Source: Chrysomallon squamiferum
Taxonomy: Eukaryota; Mollusca; Gastropoda; Neomphalida; Peltospiridae
Length of the DNA: 64,000 nucleotides
Assembly: GCA_012295275.1 (NCBI GenBank)
Contig: CM022671.1
Location: forward strand, 29,084,750-29,148,749
Reading direction: 5' to 3'
Part shown: piece by piece, positions 50,737 to 62,203 of the stretch
Numbering within the stretch: the stretch's first letter is position 1
Layout: the number at the start of each line of letters is the position of its first letter
Position numbers and translations under genes: made by a program
Notes under the pieces: model-generated
Told to the model about the DNA's origin: nothing
Database searches by the model: none
The model's input: only the letters and a program-made list of their open reading frames with translations

Positions 50737-53700
50737 CGAAAGTCATTAATAACTGGTGACTGAGAGATAGAAGCATGTAGCATGCCAATAATTTTCTGTT
50801 CAGTCATGCATAACATCTGTGGGATGTGATATTCTTTTAACATGGACTACCTCCCAAATCAGACGATTTTCATCAAAGAATACAATTTGAGTGCATCCAG
50901 TCTGTACATACAAGAACTGTTTTCATCCTGTTTCGGTTAAAACTGTGCTTAACCACGTGTGTAGACCATCTACGACTAGACCACTCAATAAAGAATCTGC
51001 CTATAGTACAGCGACCACCAATCAGAAAGCAAAAATAGATGACGACTTTTCTCCAAAAATACAAACGAGAGCTTGGTCCTGTTTGACTTTGTTAGGATTT
51101 TAATAAAATGTATTGAAATTCAAGGCAATATCCGCTGGCGTCAGCTGATCTGCATGACCAAACCGTGCATTGTTCGCAGATGTACACGTGCATGCCACAG
51201 ACAGCAGTTTGCAACCGCCTGAATGGCGAAGTTTCTATAATTTTTCTCACGCATGGTCCTCTGGTGGTCTTTGTTTCTTCCCCACAGCAGAAACTACCAC
51301 TGACTCATCGGCTCCGTTGAAATTGTTAATTATTAATGGTTAATATGGCCCAAAATGACATGAAACGGCGAGCGATTTTGTTAGATCATGGGCGCTGCCA
51401 TATTGGATGACATCACGGTAATGGTGGCCAATGATTGATTGAGAGGATGTATCGCAGTTTGTGAAAAACTACGATTGGTGCTTATCGCGTTATCGGTGGC
51501 GTATAATGCGTTCTAGGGAAAATGATTCTGAGACGTTGAACAGCTGTCAAATACTTAACTTTTGATGGCGTTATTTTCATGAAAATTGAATTTGGCATTT
51601 TGGAACCAAAGTCTTCATTTATTGTTGTGTTTTGAAACAGAAATGACTGAAACAAAATTTTCAAAAATATTCATAACATTTTAGTTGTTGTATGAAATGT
51701 AATGTTATTCTTACAAACAAGTACTTTCTTGGTTTATACCTGCTTTATAACCTCGAAGTACTTAATAAATTATTATGATTTTGTAATATTATCTTGATGT
51801 AAATACATGAATTTCCATTGATTGTTAATACGGTTTGTTTTATGCACACACACATAAAGAAATTACATAATCAAAATTGTTTCTTTTTTTTTTTTTTTTA
51901 GAAACTACAAGAATTTGTGGTTGGTGCTTTGCTCCATAACATACCAGGTTTTTGTTTTCATGTGAACATACCGACACCATAAATATTTACAAAGAGTGCA
52001 TGTGATTCACAATGTAGACCAGTACAAAAGTGTCCCTTCATGAATCAATCACAAATGCTATCAACAAACCAACACCATCACTATTTACATTGTTTATTTA
52101 ATATTACAAAAAAATAAAAGAAAAGAAAATATTCAAATATAAGTCACAAACAAATGTTCTGCTATTAACTATAAAAAACTGAACTTTTACTTTTTCAATG
52201 GATGACAACACATATTTGCAACATTATTTCAATTTAAACTCATTCTGGGGGGAAAACAAATTTAAAAAAAAATCCCAGCAAAGAAACAGGCAACTTTTGT
52301 CTTATAATCTGGATGTCTAAAGAGAACAGTGACAAAGAAAACACATATTAAATAACAAGATCATTTATTTTTTCTTAATTTAACATGAATTGAATTTACA
52401 CAGTGAATTTGTTTTAAATTAAATTTAATCATGTTTTATATACAATTTCTGAAAAATAATTTTTAAGTTAGAAACAGTATTTATCCTTCATTCAGATTAA
52501 TTACAGTTTAGAGGTAATACACTGTTAACACATTTTAATTGTGTTGCAAATATATAAGTGTGATGTTTGAAAAAAATATTCATTTTTCAAATAATACAAT
52601 TAAAAACAATATTTTATAAAATAAACAAATTCATCATTAATGTTGACTTGAATACACATGAAACCAAAAAGTATTTCTTTATAACCATAAAATGTAAATT
52701 AAAATAACTTTTAATCAAAAAATAATTACTGATCTATGTAGCATATAATTTACAAGTTGAATTGAAATATTTATCCCAGTTCATTCATTAAGAAAGGAGA
52801 AAAGAAACAAAACAACAACAACCCTAAGCAAGCTTTCACTCCAAATATTTGTTTGTTTTCCTGTATTTTTGTTTAGTCAATGGAGGAGAGATGGACATTT
52901 AAACCTTTAAGAAATACTTTTTTTTTTTTTTCTGTAACTAATCAATTTTTTTAAATGAAAGCTCATTTCTGATTTGTGCTTTGTTAGAAAAAGAAAATAA
53001 TAATAATTAAATAAAAAAAACTGGTTAAAATTTTTATAAAATGATAATAAACTATGACCATCACAAATTACGTGAATTCCAATAAAATAAAAAAAGAATC
53101 CTGAAATGTTGATTTAATGCACAACTTAGCTGACATTAATGCAACAGTCCTCTATGGAAGGGTTCATCACAGAAGAAAATTTGAGAGAAGCTGCCACCAA
53201 TTCCCTCTACATTCATTCTAATAAAATCTTCATTATCGATTACACCACTGATTATTTTTAAAAATCCAATAAATAAGCTAAAACATGTTAAATGATATTA
53301 TCATTTCCAATTTCTTCAAACATTTCTCCAGAAGAATTATTATGAATTGTTATGAAATAACATTAACAATCTGTCTGTAATTTTACAAAATTCCTTTTAT
53401 TAAACTGACTAGTTTTAAATAATTCACAAGGTAGCTGTAGTGCATACAACACATTTTTTATTTTATCTTTTAGTCAAATCATGCATGTGTAATGCTGGTG
53501 TTAGCTCTATGAAGCCAAAGCAAGAACAGATGGCAGTGATAGAGTTTCCCTACTTGTTTGCCATTAATAAATACCTGGCATTAATTATTTCACCCATAAA
53601 TATTAATACAAAACAACAATACAATAATTCAACCTGGATTATTTTACAATAGGTATAAAATGTGTATTAATATGATTATACTGGAATATAAATTTAAAAA

Positions 53701-54093
53701 AAAAAAAAAAAAAAATGTGTAAACTTTATGTTTTAGTTCTTAAGGCTAGATTTCACAGGTAAATAACTTTTGAACATGTACTGAAAAACAACCTATGGAA
53801 TTAATCATAAGGTAAGAGAAACTTTTGTTACACCCAAACAATACTTTTTATATCTTCAAAGACAAACCTACCAAGCAAATTATTAAATGTACTGAAATAC
53901 CTTCTTAAACAACAGCAAATTCAATTTAATTGATGGCTCAAGGAATTAATTAATCTAACATATTTGTTATTTGCTTTATTAAAAAAAAAAAAGGAAAACA
54001 TTTGATATTTTAATTATACGATAAGACAAGTGAAAATAAATGAAAGCTTAAAGATAATAACAGGTGAAAATACCACAAAGCCTAAAGGTAGAA
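50443..54093. other. Spacer between ADAD and elongin B
   Basis: It contains (AT)n plus poly-T at 50675-50736, then a segment at about 50850-51560 that is richer in G and C than anything around it (described separately). From 51560 to 54093 there is ordinary AT-rich sequence including the elongin B 3' UTR. Short frames at 50873-51103 and 53440-53652 show no family features. Confidence 0.6.
51120..51560. promoter_or_regulatory. Promoter-like, less AT-rich island of unknown ownership
   Basis: Within about 120 bases there are two direct or inverted CCAAT boxes (GGCCAATGATTG, CTACGATTGGTGC), a CRE-like TGACATCA and its neighbour CCATATTGGATG (a third CCAAT in reverse). There are also several CpG dinucleotides, otherwise rare in this window. 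No gene start could be assigned on either strand. It could be a transposon fragment or an unannotated promoter. Confidence 0.3.
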
Positions 54094-56464
54094 TTATGAA
54101 GCAGCTTGTTCCTGTGCATGTGACGAAGAAGATTCCTGCGGCTTCATGACATCAGGTAGTTCTGGCGGGCTGGAAAGTTGTGCTATTTCCAAATTTTCCC
54201 ATTCACCATCTGTCAAATTGTTAAGATATTTAACAAAACTTTCATCCTTTGAACAATTCAAAACACAGACAAAAGGTAAACAGCTTCAGACTGACAGCCA
54301 AATTCAACAGAATGCTAATAATTTTATGTTATGTTTTATAATATCGCTATTAGAAAAGTTTCTTCAATTATAAATGTTTAGATTTAATTGTTTTTAATTG
54401 ATAATATTTAATTAACCATCTTTTCTTCATGCAGGATACAATGTAAAGAACTTGAAAATAACAATCAAACACAACCTAATGTGTTAAAATGTCAATATTA
54501 AAAATTATTATTTATTACAAAATTTTATGTATTCTGGCAGGGTCATTGTCTACTTTTATTTTTGCTGGCTTCCTTCTTATTTTAAATTCTACCTCAATAT
54601 TTCTGTGGAAAAATAATCAAACCCAGAAAATGTTTTCTTTTTCAGTTTGTATACCATTATTAATAAAAGAAAATATGTAACAATCTACTGAATAAATTCT
54701 ATTTAATCCATAATTATAAGCTGTATAAGGATTGAACAACTAAGGAAAAAGAAATAAAACAGACTGTCACAGTGAAAAGTACTAACAGAAATATTTAAAA
54801 AATAAATATTATTGTTATTATTACCTTCCTGTTTAAAGGCAAGACCAATAGTTGCTGGGGCTTGTGCTCGAGCTGTAGCTCCTGTGAAACCATAATCTCC
54901 CAAACTCTTATGATCATCTGACAGTGGCTTAAAACAAACAATAAAATAAAGAAATAAAGAAAGAAAAAAAAAAATAATAAAACAAACTATCAACCTGCAG
55001 AGTGTGATCATGAAAAGTTATGTTTAAGTATGACCTGATTCTTGTTATGATAGCAATATAAATATTTAACAATTTTTGAGGGTATTCCATGACCTAATTC
55101 GATCTAGGATTTCAAACTTATCACCAGTAAAGAAATGTGATAGCCAAAAACTACCAGAAAATGAATGCTCGTATTAGCCACTTAAACTTAAATTTTCACA
55201 AATGCTCAGTTTTAAATTCTTTTCTCAAGTATTCATTATTGTCTGTATGACCTATTTTTCTCTGAAGTAATTATTGTTTGAAAAAACAATCATACCTGAT
55301 CATCTTTAAAAAGCTTTTGATTTTCTGGTTCTACTTTGCAGACACCTTCAATTATCTTCTTGACTTCACCTAGAGATGTTGTTTCTTTAGCATCTGTGAA
55401 AATTGTCACCTTTTTTCGTCTGATCATAAGAAAAACATCCTGTAAAATGAGAACAAAACATAATTCATATAGAACCATGCAAAAGAGAATATACATATAG
55501 ATGTATCTATATAATAATTTTTATATCAATTAAAGATGCAGTTTGTGACAGATGATATTTCAAACAAGCTTTGGTCCTGACTAGTAAAAACAAAAAGCAT
55601 TAATTTATTTCCTTTTTTCTACAGATAAACACATCTTTCATCAATATTTATTTATTATTATTTTTAATAATAAAAAAATATATATATATATATTTCTATT
55701 ATTTATAACAATGTAGTTTTCTTTGCCGATTTATTATTAAAAGTAGTATGTCATGATTCTTGTTCCTGAACATATTTACGCCTTATCCTTATAACATTAA
55801 AACTGTTAATTAGTTTGAAATGTGCTGGAACCAAAAACATCACCATTTGGCATTTCTATATAACACCACTTTTTAACAACTAACTTTACTAAACTATATT
55901 CCCATACTAATTTAATTTTGATATATGTTGTTTTTTGGAATACTGATAAATAGAAAGAGTAATTAACCAAAGCTTATTTCTAAAATAATAAAGTAACATA
56001 GTTACATATAGTTACTGACTCACTCTAAATTATAAATCACTTTTATAACAGTAACTGCAACAAAGGGATGAAGATTGTAAGAAAGTTCAACTTCACTGCT
56101 ATTTGTACATTTATATATATTTTAAAAATATTACAGCACATACATCAAATTTGCTTTACTCACATTTATTAATAACTATTACATAATATATGAGGAATTT
56201 TATAAATAACCATTATCGGCATTTTGAATGATTTTTCATCCTGGTTAACTCAAATTATTCATGTTTGTTGGCAACGATACAGATCATACACTGATACATC
56301 ATACAGGTAACATTTTAAAAGGACATGTTTAAAGTACTAACTAAGATTTATTAACCCAATTTTCTGTGTAAATTGCATATTTTTCGTTAAAATCTTCAGG
56401 CAGCGATAAAACAAAAATTAAAGAAATATATACAATTATCTACACGATCTATTTTCCTCACCAT
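54094..56464 (-). CDS. ELOB: Elongin B
   Basis: A ubiquitin-like subunit of the elongin complex and of Cullin-2/5 ubiquitin ligases (VHL, SOCS-box receptors), binding elongin C. Four exons join in frame: 56464-56462, 55439-55296, 54927-54825 and 54209-54094. The product is 121 residues (human 118). Exon 1 codes only the ATG, followed directly by GTGAGG. The ubiquitin-like core reads [20 protein letters not shown] and [40 protein letters not shown] and the tail [13 protein letters not shown] are signatures of elongin B. The extreme C-terminus is Ser/Gln-rich. Confidence 0.97.
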
Positions 56465-56511
56465 CTCTAAATGCTTGTGTAGACAACGACATCAAACGCC
56501 ACTGGATATGA

Positions 56512-56521
56512 CGCATGCGCA
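56512..56521. promoter_or_regulatory. NRF-1-like site upstream of ELOB
   Basis: CGCATGCGCA matches the core of the palindromic NRF-1 consensus and lies about 50 bases upstream of the ELOB ATG, in a position expected for a TATA-less housekeeping promoter. A second CpG cluster (ACGACATCAAACGCC) is next to it. Confidence 0.5.
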
Positions 56522-57205
56522 GATTTGTAGAAAGTAATAATTCTTTTTTTCCAGTTATCTCCCATCTAAATAATGTAGATTTTTCTCGATATCCATATTT
56601 TAACTCCAACCTAAAGGAACAGAGTTATTAGTTTAATATATATTATTTTGTTGATCATATCTAACCATCATGATGTTGCAAGGGATATAATCCTCTAACT
56701 TCAGTGCATTAAAGCGATGGACAACAGACTACATTTATTGATTAGCAACAAACTGTGAGAGTTTTCATGTAAATACAGACTTTTGACAAAGGAATGAGAT
56801 CTGGTTGGAACAGAAAACAGCCCAGAGAGTACAATGAGCATGAGTGATTGATACATTAGGCTTAGCTACAGGTCGTTCAGTGATCGGAGACTGAAGGTTG
56901 ATCAAAAGTAAAATTTAAAACTGGTATTTTATATCTTTATCCAAACCTAAAGTAAATATATCAAATTCAGTTTTTAAAAGTTTTTGATATAGTTATTAAG
57001 AATAACATTAAAAAAGATGTATACAGAGAGCGGGAAAGACACAACTGGAAGTGATAATTATAATAAATTGTATGCAGGAAAAAACCCCAATAACGCTTAA
57101 AAAAAAAAAACAAACAAAAAAAAAAAAAAAAAAAAAAAAAAATAAAATAAACAACAAAAAAAAAAAACGTGACTCTAATTTACACTAACTCGAACACCGG
57201 TGTCT

Positions 57206-58343
57206 TCCCAACTGGTAGAATTCCCAGTTCGTAGAAAAAAAATCATCTACCGCAATACCTGATTACCTCTGTATATAATGAACTTGAACTGCACAGCGCA
57301 TTGTTCCTAAATCAATTAAGTAACATCAACCGAAAGCAGAATAAGCGTTCACTTTTGTTGTAGATTTTTTCCTTTTTCATTATTATCATCATCATTTTCC
57401 TCCTCCTCATTATCATCATCATAATCATTATCATCAACATTATTATTATTATTATATTATTACTATTATTATTTTTGTTGTTATTATTATTGTTATTATT
57501 ATTATTCGTATTCTTATTCTTATTCTTATTCTTATTCTTATTCTTATTCTTATTATTATTATTATTATTATTATTTAAGCTGGTCATTTCTAATTCATAA
57601 ACGTTTCCTTTCCGTTACAAAACAACCCACCAATAATAAACAATTTTACATCAATTTCATCTATCTATTAAAAAAGAAAAAAAAAAAAAAAAAAAAGTGG
57701 CACGATGTTTTTTTGTTAATTCTCATGTCTTGCTTCTGTAAAAGAAAACGACAAAAATATTATAAATATCTAATTTTATTCAGCAATATAATTAAAAAAA
57801 AAAAAAATATTTTACATTCGAGTAATTCATTTATATTCATAAATAGAATATGTGAAAGTTACATTTATCATTAACTGTTCGAATTAAACTATATTCAGCT
57901 TAAACATGTTCAAGACATATGTTACTCAGCATAATTACGTTATGCACACATACATATTCACATTTTGCACACATACAATATATGTGACATAGTATATTAA
58001 TAGTATGTACACTAAAGATATGATCTGCAAATACTTTGTCTATGACTGAAAAAGTTTATACGAAGGACTAAATCATTGGGAATACTTTTAAATGAATAGC
58101 TTCTTTTTTAATTATTTACATTCGATACATAGATTATTTCGATATTTGTCCTATTTGCAGTACTTTATACGATAAGCGATATCCATACTACAATAATACC
58201 TCAGATTAAAGATGTAGTTGGTTCCAAATTTCCAGATAATCTGGAACAGTTCATTATAATGACTGAGGTAAAACCAAGCATGTCAATAAGACCACTGAAC
58301 TACATTTAGCCTTTCGACGAAATGGGAATTCTACCAGATGGGA
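57206..58343. repeat. 1.1-kb segment bounded by imperfect inverted repeats
   Basis: At 57209-57236 the plus strand reads CAACTGGTAGAATTCCCAGT then TCG. At 58313-58343 it reads the complement-type CGAAATGGGAATTCTACCAG then ATGGGAG. The arms match at about 24 of 28 positions, with weaker similarity further out (ACTCGAAC versus the reverse complement of GCTCGAACAG). The inside is low-complexity AT-rich DNA. Confidence 0.6.
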
Positions 58344-60298
58344 GTAAGCTCGAACAGCCATACCTTAAATTGGCTTATCTCCCTTGACATGGTAATAGCA
58401 TAATACTGTTGAATCGGAGTATCTACCGAAAATAGCGCGTATGATAACACTGAAATTGCGCCTCTGTCCAAACGTTTGATGCCCTTCTTTCAGATCTCTT
58501 TATCATAAATTCATAATTAAAAGAAAAAGAAAAAGAGTTAAATTTAATAGAAAGTTCTCAGTATATCAAGAGCTATACCACTGAATAACTAAGGATGCTT
58601 TATTGTAATTTGTAACGCGCTGAAAATGAAAGCGTAGACTTTAGTTTTTCTAGTTACTACATGGTTTTGGTTTTAGTTAATGCTGTTCGTGTTTTATAAT
58701 TATATGTATATATCCTGATATACATGTCGATCTTTTATTAGATCAATCCTTTGAAAACAAAAATGTACATATTAGCACTTCCATGAAGAAATATTAAATA
58801 AATTTAGTATTTCTGGTAATATCATTACAATAATAACTACAATGTTACTAATAAATAAATCTGTACCCATGAAATGTTATAAAACAAATAACTGCAACAA
58901 CAACAACAACAGTACTAATAGTTGTAGTGAAGAAAAAAGGAACTAGCATAAATAATTATTTGTTGTTTTTTTTTGAAAATAATAATAATAATAAATATAA
59001 TAATAATCAAGTTAAGAGTCTATATACAAATCTAGTCTGTTCATAAACTGTTTACATTCTGTTCGAGAATGCATTACTACCCAAAATGTGTTAACTTGAA
59101 TTATTACTTTATTTAAAATTAAAAATCAAAATTACATTTTGTTTTCCTTTATACTGATTTCAGTGCAGTTGTAACTAGAACGTATCTTGCGATTACTTCA
59201 GCGTTTAGCTAACTAATCATAAAATATTGCTTTCAATTTAGAGATACGCCATTGTTATTTCACAAATGTTAAGTGGACAGGGCCTGTTTTCGTTTGTGGC
59301 TCTCGTATCTAAAACCACACGCGTTTAGTCAAAGTCTTTGTTCAGGTCACATAATTTTGACAGGTTCCTGTGTTAATGTCACTGAGGTAAGTGTATGTAA
59401 ACAGAAGCTTTGAATACACTTTGATAAAGACACTCAGTGTGGTCACATGGGTTGCGTGGTAACGCTCAAGTTCATCAAACGGTGGCAGTTGGTTAGCCGT
59501 AGCACTGAACTTTTAAAAAGTAGAGCGGTGAAAACAGAGAAATGTTCAGTGTAGTGTAAACTTAATCGTTGTGTTTGTGAACAGCTTAGAAATTTCTTCT
59601 CTAAAGAAAATATCTATATTATCTTCTTCTTCTTCTTCTTCTAATAATAATAACGTTGCTAAAACAAAACAAAAATCTAAATTTGTGACAAATTTGTTTA
59701 CGATCTGTAATAAATGATGTATCATCTAGAGCCAGAAACTCATCTACACACAAAACCAACAATAACAACAACAACAGCAGCAGCAGCAGAAACAAACAAA
59801 AACTATGTTAATCTAATTTCGTGATAGCATACTTTTATTGCTATACATCATTATTAGCAAAGACTAGTTGCTATCCATAAAAAAACCCATGAACACAAAG
59901 AGATTTTAAAATGTATTTAGATTATTTATTGTGGCAAAACCAATTATTTATATTGGTTGGTATGAAATTTATCTTTGTGTAATTTATCTGTCTCTTGTAT
60001 TTATCTATTGACAGTTTATGAAATCCATGTTTGCTTTATACTTTGACTACGAAAATGATATAAAAAAAAGGACAGAATTACATTTACTCATATCGATGCC
60101 CATCCCCCCACCCCCATACGGACATCTATCTATATACCTACCTGCCTAATGAGTGTGTGCAAACTGTTTGCATATAAATATTGCACATTCATAAGTACAC
60201 TGATACATACAAACATACATACATACACAGATATATACCTACACATCTACCCATCCATCCATACATGCGTATATACAAGCATACACACGTATATAAAT

Positions 60299-60301
<3 letters not shown>

Positions 60302-60340
<39 letters not shown>
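60302..60340. repeat. (AC)n microsatellite
   Basis: A pure AC run, flanked on the left by diverged ACAT units from about 60190. Confidence 0.94.
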
Positions 60341-60784
60341 CACACAAACACACACGTTTTAATGTTTTTTATTTGCTAAAACTAGGATAGATGTAAAACG
60401 CAATTTGATTTCACAGAAAAAGAAGACTGATGTCATCAAATTCCTGCATTGTCAGTTATCTGAAGTCTTACAGTGATGTAATGAAACAGTCAACTCACTT
60501 GTTTGGAAAGGTGATTTAGTAACAGATGTAGGTCGACTATGGTACATGAATGGAGTTTAATTAAGTTAGTTTATTTCGTTTAACTGTTCTTGTATTTATT
60601 TATTTAACTATTACTTTTTTTTATCTTTTTTTTTACTTATTTTATTTATTTTATTTTATTTTATTTTATTTTACTTTATTAGTTTATTACAAGTAACTTA
60701 GAACCGAGTCATTTAGTTCGGATTTTTCAAACTGGTACGAGCAATGACTACTACTACTACTACTACTACTATTGCTATATATTT

Positions 60785-60888
<104 letters not shown>

Positions 60889-61708
60889 TGTTCGACATGG
60901 ACAAAGACAAAAGTCGCTGACAGAGAATGAGAAGCGAGAAAAAGAAAAAAAGAAAGTAGATCTGATTTAGTGTGGAGGAGAAAGCTAAATATCGCGACGG
61001 ACAAACAAAAATGGAGCCAACAAAAAAGAGCGAAGAAAAGATACACACTAATAATATAATTAAATGCAGTTTTTATATATCATATTACGTAACATAGATA
61101 TTCACGTACATACACATGCATGCACGCTACTTCATAAATGCAGAACGCGGCTAGGCAGGCATGTAACAGGCTATAAAAACTACTTTCGGTTTGATTATCG
61201 GAATGATTTTGATGTTTCCATCTGTACTGGAAAACTCCGTGTGTTAAGTTCACTCAACGCTAACCGACTTAACAAGAACAAAACTAGAAGCCACGGTCCG
61301 GGGATTTCAAATAATATGTAAATAAATACGGACGAGTTTATTCACTAACACCGCACGTTTAACTTAATACCGTTGGTGCGTAAACGCAATATAGAAACAT
61401 ATATGTAGGTTTGTAAACCGATATACATTACACGAAAGACAGACAGATAGAGAGACATGTGGTAGTTATAAATATACAGCTGTTTTTCTCACCACGTTTT
61501 ATTTAATTTTTTTCTCCTGTCATATTAACGTTCAGTATATGATACTATGCTGACACAAAATTGTTTCTAGATAATCCACTCGAGCTTTCCAGCGCGTGAA
61601 GGTCGGAACCAGTGACATCGTTTTTTTGTTTTTCTGTGAGAACAATCGGGAAGTGTTTTTACCGTCCAACAGAAGTCACCGACTGCCATTGGACTGAATC
61701 CACGGCGC

Positions 61709-61718
61709 TATATATAAA
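61709..61718 (+). promoter_or_regulatory. Candidate TATA box of the SLC13-type gene
   Basis: TATATATAAA lies in a locally less AT-rich segment (CACGGCGC precedes it), with an inverted CCAAT (CCATTGG, 61686-61692) about 20 bases upstream. The coding ATG is about 380 bases downstream, leaving room for a 5' UTR that contains short upstream ATGs (61822, 61826, 61964). Confidence 0.4.
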
Positions 61719-62095
61719 TTCATCAATAACCGTATCTCGAGCAACAAATCGGCTGGGTCCAGCAGAAGAGTGTTTTTAATAGAACGATAGCCGAAAATAA
61801 GTTCATTGTTTGACCTTCTGAATGAATGAACCCACGTGTGTTGTTTTGTGAAGTGACTGCAGTTATATATATATATTATTGTTTTGGTTTTTTTTTTTTC
61901 TCACTTGTGTAAGAACGTCGACTCCGTCGAAGAGCTTGGAACTATTAATAAGTCTTTTGGACTAAATGCGCGTGCGGGAACAGTAAACGTGAAACCTACT
62001 GTTGTACAGACTGTTACCGACCAACGCTAACATTCGCTTAAGGAACGTGATTGTCAAAAGTAAAGAAACAAACATTAAAAGAAGAACCCCCCAAA

Positions 62096-62203
62096 ATGTC
62101 TTTGAAATTAACTCTACGGAGAATTATGGACTGCAAGACGTTGTGGTTGGCAATTCTAATTCCGTTAATCGTGCTTCCATTGCCGCTGATGCACCCAAAC
62201 AGT
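62096..62203 (+). CDS. First coding exon of a probable SLC13-family sodium/carboxylate (or sulfate) cotransporter
   Basis: Thirty-six residues, MSLKLTLRRIMDCKTLWLAI followed by LIPLIVLPLPLMHPNS, end at a clean donor (GTAAGT at 62204). A short cytoplasmic basic N-terminus followed by a first membrane helix of the form W-x-I-L-I-P-L-I-V-L-P-L-P is typical of SLC13 members (NaDC1, NaDC3, NaCT, NaS). The next exon would normally begin with a Cys-Ala-Tyr/Phe helix but lies outside the window. The assignment rests on one helix only, so another transporter family is possible. Confidence 0.6.

Noticed and set aside
50873-51103. Overlapping 60-70 codon frames on both strands in the less AT-rich segment
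   Set aside because: No family features; the length follows from fewer AT-rich stop codons.
54146-54373. 75-codon plus-strand frame over ELOB exon 4
   Set aside because: It is antisense to a real elongin B exon.
57506-57553. Telomere-like (TTATTC)n hexamers
   Set aside because: They lack the G-rich strand of telomeric repeats and grade into ordinary TTA repeats.
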